Positions 18,007 through 26,213 of a stretch of 64,000 bases of DNA are shown here, in pieces. Every line of letters begins with the position of its first letter. Positions within the stretch are counted from its first letter, which is position 1. The translations under genes were made by a program, and so were the position numbers. The notes below the pieces were generated by a model. That model was not told the DNA's origin, made no database searches, and saw only the letters and a list, made by a program, of their open reading frames with translations. The DNA is from Sulfodiicoccus acidiphilus (GTDB taxonomy: Archaea > Thermoproteota > Thermoprotei_A > Sulfolobales > Sulfolobaceae), in assembly GCF_003967175.1 (NCBI RefSeq), contig NZ_AP018553.1, positions 310,001-374,000 of the forward strand. The letters run 5' to 3'.

Positions 18007-18480
18007 TTGAGGAGTGAGGATCTACGCTACCTCGTCGACGTCCTACGCTACCAGTTCGGGGAGGAAGTCGCTGAAGTGCTATCCAAGGCCCTCCACGAGT
18101 CCACTGTGTGGAGGTCACCCTCAACCGAGAGGATTAGGAATGTCTACTTGAATGGAAAATTGCTCTTGGTTCTGAGGGCTCAGGACAACCTATTTTCCTT
18201 AACTCCCCTCTCTGGGGAATTGTTGGCGGCGTCCCTACCTTGGCCTAAGCTGAGAGTCGTAGTAAGGGAGGACGTAGCGAAGTTCATTGCGGAGGGAAGG
18301 GACGTGTTCTGCAGGCACGTTGTGGAGGTCGACAGATCGCTCAGAGGAGGAGACGAGGCAGTGGCCGTAAGCGAGACTGGCAAGTTGTTGGCGGTAGGAA
18401 GAATGAACGTGTCTGGAGAGGAAGTGAGATCTTATAAAAGGGGAGTGGCACTATCTGTGAGGAGAGGATACGCACGATGA
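18007..18480 (+). CDS. PUA-domain RNA-binding protein
   Basis: A 157-residue protein whose C-terminal half (about 78-155) is a PUA domain: LRVVVREDVAKFIAEGRDVF, then HVVEVDRSLRGGDEAVAVSETGKLLAVGRM. PUA domains bind structured RNA in tRNA-modifying enzymes. The N-terminal half resembles the pre-PUA region of archaeosine transglycosylase-type proteins. The arcTGT encoded just downstream on the other strand ends without a PUA domain, so this may be its detached RNA-binding part or a TgtA2-like remnant. TTG start; it overlaps the next gene by 4 bp. Confidence 0.7.
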   Translation: MRSEDLRYLVDVLRYQFGEEVAEVLSKALHESTVWRSPSTERIRNVYLNGKLLLVLRAQDNLFSLTPLSGELLAASLPWPKLRVVVREDVAKFIAEGRDVFCRHVVEVDRSLRGGDEAVAVSETGKLLAVGRMNVSGEEVRSYKRGVALSVRRGYAR

Positions 18481-19202
18481 GCGTCAGAGTGATCCTTAAG
18501 GACGCGGAAGAGTCACAACTAGAAGGCAAGTACTTCATAACTGGCTTCAGGACGTTAGGGGAAACTGGCTACCTAGCGGCCAGGTATTTGGTCACCGCGA
18601 AGAGGATGAAACGTATCGGGTTCGTAGTTACCAAGTATCAAAGGGACGTCGCATTCCTAGACGACTACGGCCTGGCCACGCCTTACGAGATATTCTACGA
18701 CGATCAAGATCAGGTCATAGTACTCCTCAACCACCTCCTCCCCTTCGAGAGGGAGTGGAGCCCGTTCGCCTTAGCGGTGACGAAGTGGCTCAAGAGGATA
18801 TCTCCCAAGGAAGTGTTCCTAATTGGGGGGCTCGACAAGAGGTACAAGAACGATCAGACCGACGTTAGATGGCTCAGTACGAGCAAGAGCACAGTGAAGT
18901 TAGACTTTCCCAACATCGAGAAGCAGTTATTAATGGTGGGACCACTGGCCCTACTCACGGTCTACGCGGAGATAATGGACGTTCCGGCCACCGTGATACT
19001 GCCCTTCGCCGACAGGGATAGGGCGGATCCCCAAGCGGCGGCAGTCGCCATAGAGGTGCTCAAGAAGGTGATCGGTATAAGCGTCGACGTTAATCAGTTG
19101 TACGAAGACGCCAGGAAGATACAAGAGGAGTTGCGGAGGCAGATGGAGCTGATGCAGAACGAGCTCTCAAAGTTCAGGAGCGGAGACAGAGTCTACATGT
19201 AG
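18477..19202 (+). CDS. PAC2-family proteasome assembly chaperone homologue (PbaA-like)
   Basis: The 241-residue protein has the PAC2 fold pattern: an N-terminal FITGFRTLGETGYLAARYLV, a central EVFLIGGLDKR segment and a conserved LLMVGPLALLTVYAEIMDVP region, followed by a coiled-coil tail. Archaeal PbaA/PbaB proteins of this family assist assembly of the 20S proteasome or bind its surface. The last three residues are VYM, a HbYX-type tail that could dock in the pockets between alpha subunits. Its position just after pan and PUA supports a proteasome role. The 3' end overlaps arcTGT by 36 bp in convergent orientation. Confidence 0.8.
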   Translation: MSVRVILKDAEESQLEGKYFITGFRTLGETGYLAARYLVTAKRMKRIGFVVTKYQRDVAFLDDYGLATPYEIFYDDQDQVIVLLNHLLPFEREWSPFALAVTKWLKRISPKEVFLIGGLDKRYKNDQTDVRWLSTSKSTVKLDFPNIEKQLLMVGPLALLTVYAEIMDVPATVILPFADRDRADPQAAAVAIEVLKKVIGISVDVNQLYEDARKIQEELRRQMELMQNELSKFRSGDRVYM

Positions 19203-20627
19203 AAGTTCCCTCAAGGGAGGATCGCACTTCACACTTACCTTAATTGGTCTGTTTCTCCTCAAGAACTCCTTTAGGGAGTTCCTCATGTCCTCTAAAACCT
19301 CTGGGTCGAGATCCCCAGGTTCCTCGAATTGAGAGAGGGGGTAGGCCTCCGACGCGTTGGCAGGGACAATACCGAAAAAGGGAGTAATAACGTACGTGTT
19401 GTCCACTCCCAAGCTTCTCACGAACGGCCTGCTCAATAGGTTGTAGCAAACCAATGTAACTTCCCCCTCAGTCTTCCACTCGTCCATCCTCCTCTTATGT
19501 CTCACCACCTCGGGACGAAACAACGAGTCCCCGTTGAACAAAAACAAGCCCCGCGGCTCTCCCTTAGTTCTAGGATCGTACCTCTCGAGGTAGTCCACTA
19601 GGTTCCTAAACTCCCTGAACGCTGAGTATAGAGCTGGGTGGGACATGACCTTCTGTTGAACGTACTCAAAGAGCCTACCCTCTTGCACCGCAACCCTAGT
19701 CTCCGCGACCTCCTCCCTTATCTTGTAGAGGTTGTGGAGAGCGAGGAGTCTGCTCCTCTCCTCCGACTCCATCAACTCCTTTGCAGTGTGGGAGGAACAT
19801 ATTGGACACGAGCAGGGAAGCTCTCGGAGGTCCTCCACTCTGTATACCCTCTCCCGGGTCATGTACCTTCCGTCCCTAGCGTAGAGGACGTAAGATGCGG
19901 AGTCGAAGCTGTCTACACCCAACGCGACCGCCAACGGAATTAGGTGTGGTACACCTCCCCCGAAGAGGTGAAACGGCTTCCCCCTACTCACAGAGGTCTT
20001 GGCCGCGACCACCATCCTCACCAGGGTCCTGTAGTCGTACCCCTCCATCAATGGCGTCGGGCTCCCAAGGGCTAACATTTTGAACTCCTCCTTGGAGTCC
20101 GCTGCCAACGCAGAGGTCCTCACTAGGTCGAGGAAAGTACCTCCCTGTATTGGGTGGGCCCAGATCGCGGTTGAGTTGGCGATTAGTCCCCTGATCTCTT
20201 CTGCTCTCCTGTTAGTCTCCTCCACTGAACGTATGGCCTCGTGTCTATCTGAGGTATCTCCGGTTGGAAGGTCCAGAAAGACCGCTATGTCTGGTGATAT
20301 CTGGAGTTCGTACTCCACCACTTCTCTATTCGTGGCTTCTATGCCACCGTACTGAAGTACTTGGTAAGCGCCAGAATCAGTCATCACTACGCCGTCGAAG
20401 TTCAAGAATTCGTGCACCTTCTGCTTCACTCCGCGCTTCATGAGGAAGTAGCTGTTAGTTATGAGGTTGGAGAACCCTACCCTACTTATGTCGGTAACCC
20501 CGAGTTCTCTCCTGAACGGGTTCACTACTGGAAAGAAGGCCGGGGTGAGGAGTCTCCCATGCGCGGTGTCCAGCCTACCTACTCTCCCCGCTAGGTCCTC
20601 TTCAATTGCTTCGAAGTCACCTATCAT
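19167..20627 (-). CDS. tgtA: Archaeosine tRNA-guanine transglycosylase (arcTGT)
   Basis: This exchanges guanine-15 in the D loop of tRNA for preQ0 on the way to archaeosine. It has the catalytic aspartates in MTDSGAYQVLQYGG (about 85-98) and VFLDLPTGD (about 125-133). The zinc site is CSCPICSSH near residue 275. At 486 residues it is about 100 shorter than euryarchaeal TgtA; the missing part corresponds to the C-terminal PUA domain. Crenarchaea are known for split arcTGT/PUA arrangements. It overlaps the SmAP gene upstream by 4 bp. Confidence 0.93.
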   Translation of the reverse strand: MIGDFEAIEEDLAGRVGRLDTAHGRLLTPAFFPVVNPFRRELGVTDISRVGFSNLITNSYFLMKRGVKQKVHEFLNFDGVVMTDSGAYQVLQYGGIEATNREVVEYELQISPDIAVFLDLPTGDTSDRHEAIRSVEETNRRAEEIRGLIANSTAIWAHPIQGGTFLDLVRTSALAADSKEEFKMLALGSPTPLMEGYDYRTLVRMVVAAKTSVSRGKPFHLFGGGVPHLIPLAVALGVDSFDSASYVLYARDGRYMTRERVYRVEDLRELPCSCPICSSHTAKELMESEERSRLLALHNLYKIREEVAETRVAVQEGRLFEYVQQKVMSHPALYSAFREFRNLVDYLERYDPRTKGEPRGLFLFNGDSLFRPEVVRHKRRMDEWKTEGEVTLVCYNLLSRPFVRSLGVDNTYVITPFFGIVPANASEAYPLSQFEEPGDLDPEVLEDMRNSLKEFLRRNRPIKVSVKCDPPLRELLHVDSVSAPEL

Positions 20628-21073
20628 TTCCGCGAACCTTGACTTCCTCCCTGTTTCTTGTTCATGTAGTCCTTGAAAACGTCGCTTATCCTCTGAGCTA
20701 GGGGTCCGTTTCCCTCCACTCCAGCTTCAGATACCTTTATCTTATCCATGACCGTGACCACCTGGGCCCCCTCGTACACCTTGATATCCCCTGGTCTGAG
20801 GGAGAGATTCTTCTCAAGCATGTCAGCGAACTCTCTCACATCGAAGGTGGGAGAAGACTTGACTAGGACCTCCGAAACTACGGTACCGTTGATTATCACC
20901 CTACTGTAGTAGTTGTTCTGATCGTCCCTCGCCTCCGTCAGACTCAGCATCAGGGACCCAGAGTCGAACGAGCTCAGGACGCCTGTGTAGCTCCTGCCCG
21001 AGACGAGTTTCACTGTGACCTGCTTGTCGACTAGCGCGTTGAGGTCAGTTACGATTCTCCTCGCCGAACTCAC
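20624..21073 (-). CDS. Sm-like protein with C-terminal extension (SmAP3 type)
   Basis: Residues 1-75 form an Sm fold: Sm1 motif region DKQVTVKLVSGRSYTGVLSSFDSGSLMLSL and Sm2 region SRVIINGTVVSEV. The additional C-terminal domain of about 70 residues (FADMLEKNLSLRPGDIKVYEG...) is that of crenarchaeal SmAP3 proteins, which form higher-order heptamer assemblies. The GTG start gives a proper N-terminus (SSARRIVTDL). It overlaps arcTGT by 4 bp, so tRNA modification and RNA binding are co-expressed. The RNA ligands are unknown. Confidence 0.88.
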   Translation of the reverse strand: MSSARRIVTDLNALVDKQVTVKLVSGRSYTGVLSSFDSGSLMLSLTEARDDQNNYYSRVIINGTVVSEVLVKSSPTFDVREFADMLEKNLSLRPGDIKVYEGAQVVTVMDKIKVSEAGVEGNGPLAQRISDVFKDYMNKKQGGSQGSRK

Positions 21074-21131
21074 GACTACTCAACCGGGAAAAAGTTATAA
21101 TGCGTCGCTTAAATAAGCTCGTCGAGATAAG

Positions 21132-21512
21132 TTGAGTGTCTCACAACAGGGCTCGTTGAAGCTGAGTGGGGCAGTAGTGGACAAGAAACCAGGACAGATA
21201 CCTGGTGCGTGGATAGCCAGAGTTGAGAGCCAAGGAACTACAGTAGAGTTGGACGTTCTCAGGGAGTTCGACCTCTTCCGCGAGGGGTCGAAGGTCGTGG
21301 TCGAACTTTCTAAGAGTAGGCCAGACTTCAGTGCAGAAGACTTCTGCGCACACGGCTACCTCTTCTCAGAAAAAGAGAACAACGGCAAAAGGGTCACCCT
21401 CCTCTCTCTATACGGTCTAATAGTCAGATTCACTACGGACGATGGTCTGATATCCTCAGGCAAGTTCTCTATGATGGATCACGTCTACCTATGTGTGAGG
21501 CCCTCCGCTTGA
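21132..21512 (+). CDS. rpo8: DNA-directed RNA polymerase subunit Rpo8 (RpoG)
   Basis: The crenarchaeal counterpart of eukaryotic RPB8, a surface OB-fold subunit of RNA polymerase. The match to Sulfolobus Rpo8 rests on the conserved DFCAHGYLF segment near residue 72, the LSLYGLIVRF strand near 95 and the C-terminal MDHVYLCVRP. Length of 126 residues is normal. Start is TTG at 21132; a TATA-like AAAGTTATAA at 21091-21100 would give a leader of about 10 bases. It is divergent from the SmAP gene. Confidence 0.85.
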   Translation: MSVSQQGSLKLSGAVVDKKPGQIPGAWIARVESQGTTVELDVLREFDLFREGSKVVVELSKSRPDFSAEDFCAHGYLFSEKENNGKRVTLLSLYGLIVRFTTDDGLISSGKFSMMDHVYLCVRPSA

Positions 21513-21557
21513 CTGTCACAGGGGAGACTCGAAAACACGAAGATCAACTACACTTTT

Positions 21558-22142
21558 TCAGCGGAAAAACGATTCCTGCACACCTGCGTTACTTATTACA
21601 AGGACGTCGACACCGTCTCCCGATAGGACGTCCCTTTCTATAGAGGCCTTAACGCTCTTCAACGCTAAGTTCTTTCCCTCCTCTATCGACATCTCCTTTC
21701 TGAACTCCGTCTCCAAGACGCCTATTGCGACCTTGGCTCCAGAACCCACTGCGGCGAAGTTGTCCTCTATCAGTGAGCCTAACGGATCCAATATAAATAA
21801 TTGCGGGCCGTGGGCGTCGACTCCGCCGAAGATAGTCTCGGAGATGAAAGGTGTGTACTTGTACTGGTAAAGGAGAGTTGAGAGGAGCTTTGCAGCCGCC
21901 TTCACTGAGATAGATGAACCATTGTAGAGTTCGTAGTACTTCATTTCGACCTCCATTATCCTCTCGAGGGCTTGGAGGTCCCCGAACAGTCCTACTCCCG
22001 CTATCCCGAAGCGTCCCAACTTATTGACCTTCTTGGCTGCCTTGCTTATTACGTAACCCCCGTAACTCAACCTCCTCTCTGCGGCGAGAACTACCGCGTC
22101 CTTCAGGGCCATTCCGACCGCAGTTGCAGGTAACTCCTCCAT
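21558..22142 (-). CDS. psmB: 20S proteasome beta subunit, lacking the catalytic threonine
   Basis: The N-terminus [20 protein letters not shown] aligns with the mature start of active beta subunits (TTTVGITLKDAV), but the Thr1 position is Ala. Glu17 and Lys33 equivalents (AAERR and the KK pair in SKAAKKV) are kept, as is the [10 protein letters not shown] segment near the C-terminus. So the subunit should assemble into the beta ring but not cleave peptides unless mixed with an active paralogue. Sulfolobales encode two beta subunits; this would be the inactive one and the active one must lie elsewhere. The propeptide is very short. A TATA motif is not obvious. Confidence 0.92.
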   Translation of the reverse strand: MEELPATAVGMALKDAVVLAAERRLSYGGYVISKAAKKVNKLGRFGIAGVGLFGDLQALERIMEVEMKYYELYNGSSISVKAAAKLLSTLLYQYKYTPFISETIFGGVDAHGPQLFILDPLGSLIEDNFAAVGSGAKVAIGVLETEFRKEMSIEEGKNLALKSVKASIERDVLSGDGVDVLVISNAGVQESFFR

Positions 22143-22390
22143 AACTAATCTAAGCTACCTACTGTTGTTGTGGTTATAAAAATCGCCGTAGATTTCTCCT
22201 ACTGAAAGGGGCCTCGAGGAATCATACTACTCCTCACCCAGTTATCCTGTCGTTTTAGCGACGTCGACCCCTTAGATCGTTCTCGGACTAGGGCCACGAA
22301 AACTGAAAGCCTTGCCCTTCCAGTTGGACGATAATTGAAATATCCCTCTATCTTGATTTTCGATCCTATGGTGACTAACAATGTTAGCGA

Positions 22391-23641
22391 TCACCCCTCC
22401 TCTAAGTAGTGGAAGAGGTAGGCGGCTATCCAGAGGAGGGCGCCCGCTAGACCGAAGTCGGCGTAGAAACCTACGTAGTGGGATAGATAGCCCGAGGCGA
22501 GGGATCCCACGAACAGCGCCGAGCCTGTCATGGTGCTGTAGACTCCTAGTCCTCTCCCGTGACTTCTTTCGCCCACTACCTTGAATACCAACGTGTTGGA
22601 TGAGGCGTAGTAGATCGCGAACGCTACACCCGCGGCGAGGGGATAGAGTGTCACCCCGGCTATTAGGACGGGAAGTCCAGCTGCTGCCATTGTCACCATT
22701 GCCAATCCGACATAGGAGGCACCTCTCAATATTAGGGAGAGGGAAGCGGCCTTCTGTTCCCCCAACCTCTCCACCGCCCAGCCTGTTCTAGCGAAGCTGA
22801 GACTTTGCACCGTCATCCCCACCGTAACCACGGCCAGGACCTCAGCTTTGCTCAGTCCCCTCTGGTACAGGGAAACGGGGTAAACAGTGTTGAAGAGTCC
22901 ACTAGATAAGTAGAAAAGGAATATAGCTATGTAGAGAAGTGGAACGAAGTTAATCGGTTTGGTCCTCAGTCTGGAAAGCCTGAACATCTTGAAGTGACTA
23001 GGGTCTGGTAAGTGCAGAAAGAAGAGAGGGAACATCTTGAGTCTGGTCAGGAAGGACTCTTTGTGGTGCACTAGGGCCACTCTCTCTAACCTGACTTGCG
23101 GCCTTGGCAGTAGTCTGAAACCCGCTACCGTGGACCCCAACACCACGGCCCCCAGCCCTTGGACTATGTAGGGTACCCTCAAGTACAGTACCCCCACCGA
23201 CGAGACCAGGAGACCTGTAAGGACTCCCAGAGAGGAAAGCATAGATAACTTCGAGAATCCAGCCGCCCACTTGGGCTTCTCGTGAGTTTCCATTACGAGC
23301 AAGTTGAAAGGGGTGTTGGGTGCTACCGTCACGAACGTTATTGTGCCGTAGAGGGCGGCAAGGGCTGGTATGGAGTTCACGAAGGGGAACGTCACTAGCG
23401 ACGCAGCGGTAGCCCCGTAACTGAGAAGGACGATCTTCCTTCTGTCGAACCTGTCCGCAGCCATCCCCCAGACAAGGGCCGCTGGGATTGTAGCGAAGTT
23501 ACCCAATGTTATAACGTAGGCCACGTCAATGGCGTTCCCCCCGAGTCCGAGGACTTCCAACGTCACCAGGGTGGAGAGGGGTCCCAAGGCCACGTTAAGG
23601 GGAAACGTCATCCACATCCATCCAGCTGTCGTCCTCTTCAT
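22391..23641 (-). CDS. MFS transporter
   Basis: A 416-residue protein with about twelve hydrophobic segments. The cytoplasmic loop motif between TM2 and TM3 is recognisable as WGMAADRFDRRKIVLLS (about 60-76). A long central loop with basic residues separates two six-helix halves. The substrate is unknown. The start ATG at 23641 lies about 40 bases after a TATA-like TTTTTAAAAC. It is separated from the DUF35 gene by 46 bp, same strand. The 248-bp stretch between it and psmB shows no gene. Confidence 0.85.
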   Translation of the reverse strand: MKRTTAGWMWMTFPLNVALGPLSTLVTLEVLGLGGNAIDVAYVITLGNFATIPAALVWGMAADRFDRRKIVLLSYGATAASLVTFPFVNSIPALAALYGTITFVTVAPNTPFNLLVMETHEKPKWAAGFSKLSMLSSLGVLTGLLVSSVGVLYLRVPYIVQGLGAVVLGSTVAGFRLLPRPQVRLERVALVHHKESFLTRLKMFPLFFLHLPDPSHFKMFRLSRLRTKPINFVPLLYIAIFLFYLSSGLFNTVYPVSLYQRGLSKAEVLAVVTVGMTVQSLSFARTGWAVERLGEQKAASLSLILRGASYVGLAMVTMAAAGLPVLIAGVTLYPLAAGVAFAIYYASSNTLVFKVVGERSHGRGLGVYSTMTGSALFVGSLASGYLSHYVGFYADFGLAGALLWIAAYLFHYLEEG

Positions 23642-23687
23642 AAGCCGTGCACGGAGTGCGTGCTTGTCCCTACGTTCGTTTTAAAAA

Positions 23688-24062
23688 CTACCCCTCGCCA
23701 TTTAGGGAGACGAAGATTGGAACTACTCCGTCCCCGACCTTCCTGAACTCCGCCGACACTGGTGAGTCGAAGTCCACCTTGCCTTCCACGTTTCCATAGA
23801 CCCTGAATCCCTCCTCCATCTCCACCACTGCGTACACGTAATCTCTACCGTCCTTGGTTCTAAACCACGTGTAAGAGAACACCTTTCCTCTCCCCGAGCT
23901 CCTGCGGATCTCTAGTACCGAACTTCCGCAAGATGGGCACGTCACCCGAGGGTAGTAGAATCTGTGACCACACTTTCCACACTCTAGGAAGGGCAAACTC
24001 CCTTCCTCCATCGACTTAGTGTACTCCAGCTTCAGGGAATTAAGGGTCCAGGCCACTAGCAA
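23688..24062 (-). CDS. DUF35 OB-fold / zinc-ribbon protein (acyl-CoA associated)
   Basis: A 124-residue protein with a rubredoxin-like zinc ribbon (CGKCGHRFYYPRVTCPSCGSS, in two CxxC knuckles near residues 28-48) followed by an OB fold (GKVFSYTWFRTKDGRDYVYAVVE ... VYGNVEGKV). DUF35 proteins are usually partners of archaeal thiolases or HMG-CoA synthase and bind CoA through the OB domain. No thiolase is adjacent; the nearest one is at 58.8 kb. Start TTG at 24062 with a TTAAAG TATA motif about 28 bases upstream. Confidence 0.8.
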   Translation of the reverse strand: MLVAWTLNSLKLEYTKSMEEGSLPFLECGKCGHRFYYPRVTCPSCGSSVLEIRRSSGRGKVFSYTWFRTKDGRDYVYAVVEMEEGFRVYGNVEGKVDFDSPVSAEFRKVGDGVVPIFVSLNGEG

Positions 24063-24267
24063 CTTCAGTAATAGAGCTTTAATTGCGTTGCGTTTCCGAA
24101 GGGAAAAGAGTCTCGCCCTTCCATTGAGAGTCTAAAAACCTAAACCACTATTAACTTCCCTACGCCTGATCTGTGAGTGATCAACCAGAGATCTCCTTCG
24201 AAAGATGCCCTCGAGGGAACTGTAAGTAGGGGGTGTAAAAGCTGATGCAGTCACGCCACGAGTAGAC

Positions 24268-24308
24268 ACCCCAGCCGATGAACCAGAGGCGAACCCTTAG
24301 GGAGGAAG
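24268..24308 (+). mobile_element. Degraded IS200/IS605-type right end
   Basis: The order GATGAACC, GAGGCGAACCC, TTAGGGAGG and AAGTCGC follows the right ends at 39597-39649 and 52280-52318 (GATGA..., GGAACCC, hairpin, GGGGAGGAAGTCAG), but most of the hairpin is gone. No transposase fragment remains. It suggests an old insertion just before the sulfur-oxidation cluster. Confidence 0.4.
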
Positions 24309-24424
24309 TCGCAGCGACTTAACTCTTCTTCTGTCCATTTCCAAAGCAGAACTCACCTATCTCTTAAATAAAACTTACATTACCACATGTCTTCAAAGGA
24401 AATAAATGTAAGTTATTAGCAAAG

Positions 24425-24437
24425 AGTTTAAATTTTC
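24425..24437 (+). promoter_or_regulatory. TATA promoter of dsrE3A-tusA
   Basis: GAGTTTAAATTTT is a strong archaeal TATA element, centred about 28 bases before the ATG at 24459. Transcription is therefore expected to start at or next to the start codon. Confidence 0.6.
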
Positions 24438-24458
24438 GTTTTAGTAGTCCATTCTACC

Positions 24459-24932
24459 ATGACTCAGAAAACTGACGTCGGGGTATCTCAAACCCCCAAA
24501 GAAGAGAAGAAGAAGCTCTCGATCATAGTGTTCTCTGGAACGATGGATAGGTTGATGCCAGTTGGAATACTCGCTTCAGGAGCGGCTTCGTCGGGCTACG
24601 AGGTTAACTTGTTCTTCACGTTTTGGGGCCTACAGGCCATAACCAAGAAGTCTCTCCAGTCTGCGGGTCCCCAGCAGGGGCCTAAAGTCGACGTCAACTA
24701 CCAGGAGTTCGGGCAGATGATGGCTCAGAGGATGGTGGAGATGAAGTACCCGTCTTGGCAACAGCTACTCAGGGAAGCTAAGGAAGTGGGAGAGGTCAAG
24801 GTGTTCGCTTGCTCTACAAGCATGGGGTTCTTCAACATAAACAGGGAAGACCTAGCTGACTTCGTGGACGACGTAGTAGGCGTTGCCACCTTCCTAGATA
24901 GGGCCCAGGGAGGGGAAACACTGTTCATCTGA
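24459..24932 (+). CDS. dsrE3A: DsrE3A-type sulfurtransferase
   Basis: Cytoplasmic sulfur carrier that receives or delivers sulfane sulfur (thiosulfonate form in Metallosphaera) in the sHdr pathway. The DsrE fold is shown by LSIIVFSGTMDRLMPVGILA and the GYEVNLFFTFWGL strand. The sulfur-binding Cys is Cys118 in VFACSTSMGFF, the DsrE3A-type position. The 157-residue size and a charged N-terminal extension agree with Sulfolobales homologues. tusA begins 30 bases downstream, and the hdr genes follow, so the two carriers probably pass sulfur to the Hdr-like complex. Confidence 0.9.
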   Translation: MTQKTDVGVSQTPKEEKKKLSIIVFSGTMDRLMPVGILASGAASSGYEVNLFFTFWGLQAITKKSLQSAGPQQGPKVDVNYQEFGQMMAQRMVEMKYPSWQQLLREAKEVGEVKVFACSTSMGFFNINREDLADFVDDVVGVATFLDRAQGGETLFI

Positions 24933-24961
24933 GGTGAGCAGTTACGTCCCAGTCGTTCAGG

Positions 24962-25186
24962 GTGACCAAGACCCTAGACGCCAGGGGGATGTACTGCCCT
25001 GGGCCAGTAATGGAGACCGCTAAGGCCATGAAACAACTCAACGTGGGAGACGTCCTAGAGATCTTGGCCACAGACCCCGCCGCCAAACCCGACATAGAGG
25101 CGTGGGCCAGGAGGACTGGGAACCAAGTCCTCGAGGTCCAGCAGCAGGGGGAGGCGGTGAGGATCCTCGTGAGGAAACTCAAGTGA
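24962..25186 (+). CDS. tusA: TusA sulfur carrier
   Basis: A 74-residue TusA-family protein. The hallmark CPGP motif with the sulfur-binding Cys12 is in RGMYCPGPVMETAKAM, followed by the GDVLEILATDPAA strand and a C-terminal VRILVRKL strand. TusA exchanges sulfur with DsrE3A and, in sHdr organisms, delivers it to the complex. GTG start; same operon as dsrE3A. Full length, no oddities. Confidence 0.95.
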   Translation: MTKTLDARGMYCPGPVMETAKAMKQLNVGDVLEILATDPAAKPDIEAWARRTGNQVLEVQQQGEAVRILVRKLK

Positions 25187-25217
25187 GCCCACGGAAAAAT
25201 TCTTTTTTATAATAAAA

Positions 25218-25226
25218 TTTATATAA
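25218..25226 (+). promoter_or_regulatory. TATA promoter of hdrC1
   Basis: TTTATATAA inside a long AT-rich stretch (25197-25227) lies about 35 bases before the TTG start at 25257, giving a predicted leader of roughly ten bases. It separates hdrC1 from the dsrE3A-tusA transcript. Confidence 0.55.
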
Positions 25227-25256
25227 GCCTAGCTCGAAGTATGGCCAGGTGGTGGT

Positions 25257-26093
25257 TTGGTTCAACTGAGGCTCCCCCCGCTCACCGACGATCCTAGGTT
25301 CTTGGACATGTCCTACGAGGAACAGGGAGCGGTGGAGGAGGAGCGCAGGAACCTCGATTCTCTCCCCCCAGAGGAGAGAGAGGTCGCCCTAAAGTATTGG
25401 AGGGAGGTGAAGTCCGACTTCAGGTTCGACGAGTACCTGAGGGGATGCCTGAACTGCGGCGTCTGCACTTCAGCATGTCCAGCGGCCAAGTTCTACGACT
25501 TCGGACCTAGGGAAATGATACAGTACATGATGAGGGACGAGGCCGATAAGATATACGAGTTCGTCAACAAGAAGGTGTGGGCCTGCGTTCAGTGCTACTC
25601 CTGTTCCATGAGGTGTCCCTTCAACAACGAGATCGCCGGGCTCATAATGGTGCTCCGGGAATACGCCGTCAAGATGGGCCTCAAGTCGGCCAAGGAGATA
25701 CTGGCCCCCTATAGGAGGATCCTTTACGTAGTCATGACCACGGGAAACCAGGTTACCCCAAACATGATACAGCCAGAGACCTTCCCTGACTGGGGGCCAC
25801 AGGCGGTAGAGGAGGCCAAGAACATGGACCTCTACAGGAAGGCCGTCCCTGTAGACCTCCTCCAGAGGTCTGACATAGGTTGGCACGCCTCCCTTCAGAC
25901 TGCAGTGGAGCTCATGACAATAATGATAGAATCAGGCGTCCTAGACTCCATAAGGAACGTGGACCAGGACCTCTACGACATGATAATGGACATATACGAC
26001 GAGAGGAGCCAGCAGCTCAGGGAGATAAAGGAGAAGTACGAGAGGGGAGAACTCAACGAGGACGAGCTTCCCGATAGTTGGCTAGATCTTTAA
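25257..26093 (+). CDS. hdrC1: sHdr complex iron-sulfur subunit HdrC1
   Basis: Heterodisulfide-reductase-like subunit with two [4Fe-4S] motifs: CLNCGVCTSACP (about residues 63-74) and CVQCYSCSMRCP (about 110-121). The rest is helical. In sulfur oxidisers the sHdr complex (C1, B1, A, C2, B2) oxidises carrier-bound sulfur in the cytoplasm to sulfite. 278 residues; the long acidic N- and C-termini are usual for this subfamily. TTG start at 25257 supported by promoter distance and absence of another frame-compatible start. The gene has its own promoter and a separate promoter precedes hdrB1. Confidence 0.9.
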   Translation: MVQLRLPPLTDDPRFLDMSYEEQGAVEEERRNLDSLPPEEREVALKYWREVKSDFRFDEYLRGCLNCGVCTSACPAAKFYDFGPREMIQYMMRDEADKIYEFVNKKVWACVQCYSCSMRCPFNNEIAGLIMVLREYAVKMGLKSAKEILAPYRRILYVVMTTGNQVTPNMIQPETFPDWGPQAVEEAKNMDLYRKAVPVDLLQRSDIGWHASLQTAVELMTIMIESGVLDSIRNVDQDLYDMIMDIYDERSQQLREIKEKYERGELNEDELPDSWLDL

Positions 26094-26170
26094 CTAAAAA
26101 TTTGTGAAACTTCCAATATCCTCGCGAGTTGTGAGAGGTTTTATGAGTTGACGGGAATTTATTCATAAAA

Positions 26171-26180
26171 ATTTTTAAAT
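26171..26180 (+). promoter_or_regulatory. TATA promoter of hdrB1-A-hyp-C2-B2
   Basis: ATTTTTAAAT, centred about 38 bases before the ATG at 26214, within the AT-rich 120-base gap after hdrC1. It predicts a leader of about ten bases. Confidence 0.55.
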
Positions 26181-26213
26181 GCTACTGCCGCTAAGTATCC
26201 TCGTAATGGTAAC

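Larger units (their letters stand above)
24063..24458. other. Non-coding region upstream of the sulfur locus
   Basis: About 400 bases with no credible gene. The left end carries the DUF35 promoter and the right end the dsrE promoter. The middle (24270-24307) shows a degraded right end of an IS200/IS605-type element. A second possible remnant is the GGGGGTGT ... ACACCCC pair around 24227-24275, which could form a long-range stem. Nothing else is recognisable. Confidence 0.5.

Noticed and set aside
24725-25182. Minus-strand frames opposite dsrE3A and tusA
   Set aside because: The plus-strand products are clear family members with intact catalytic Cys; the antisense frames have no recognisable features.
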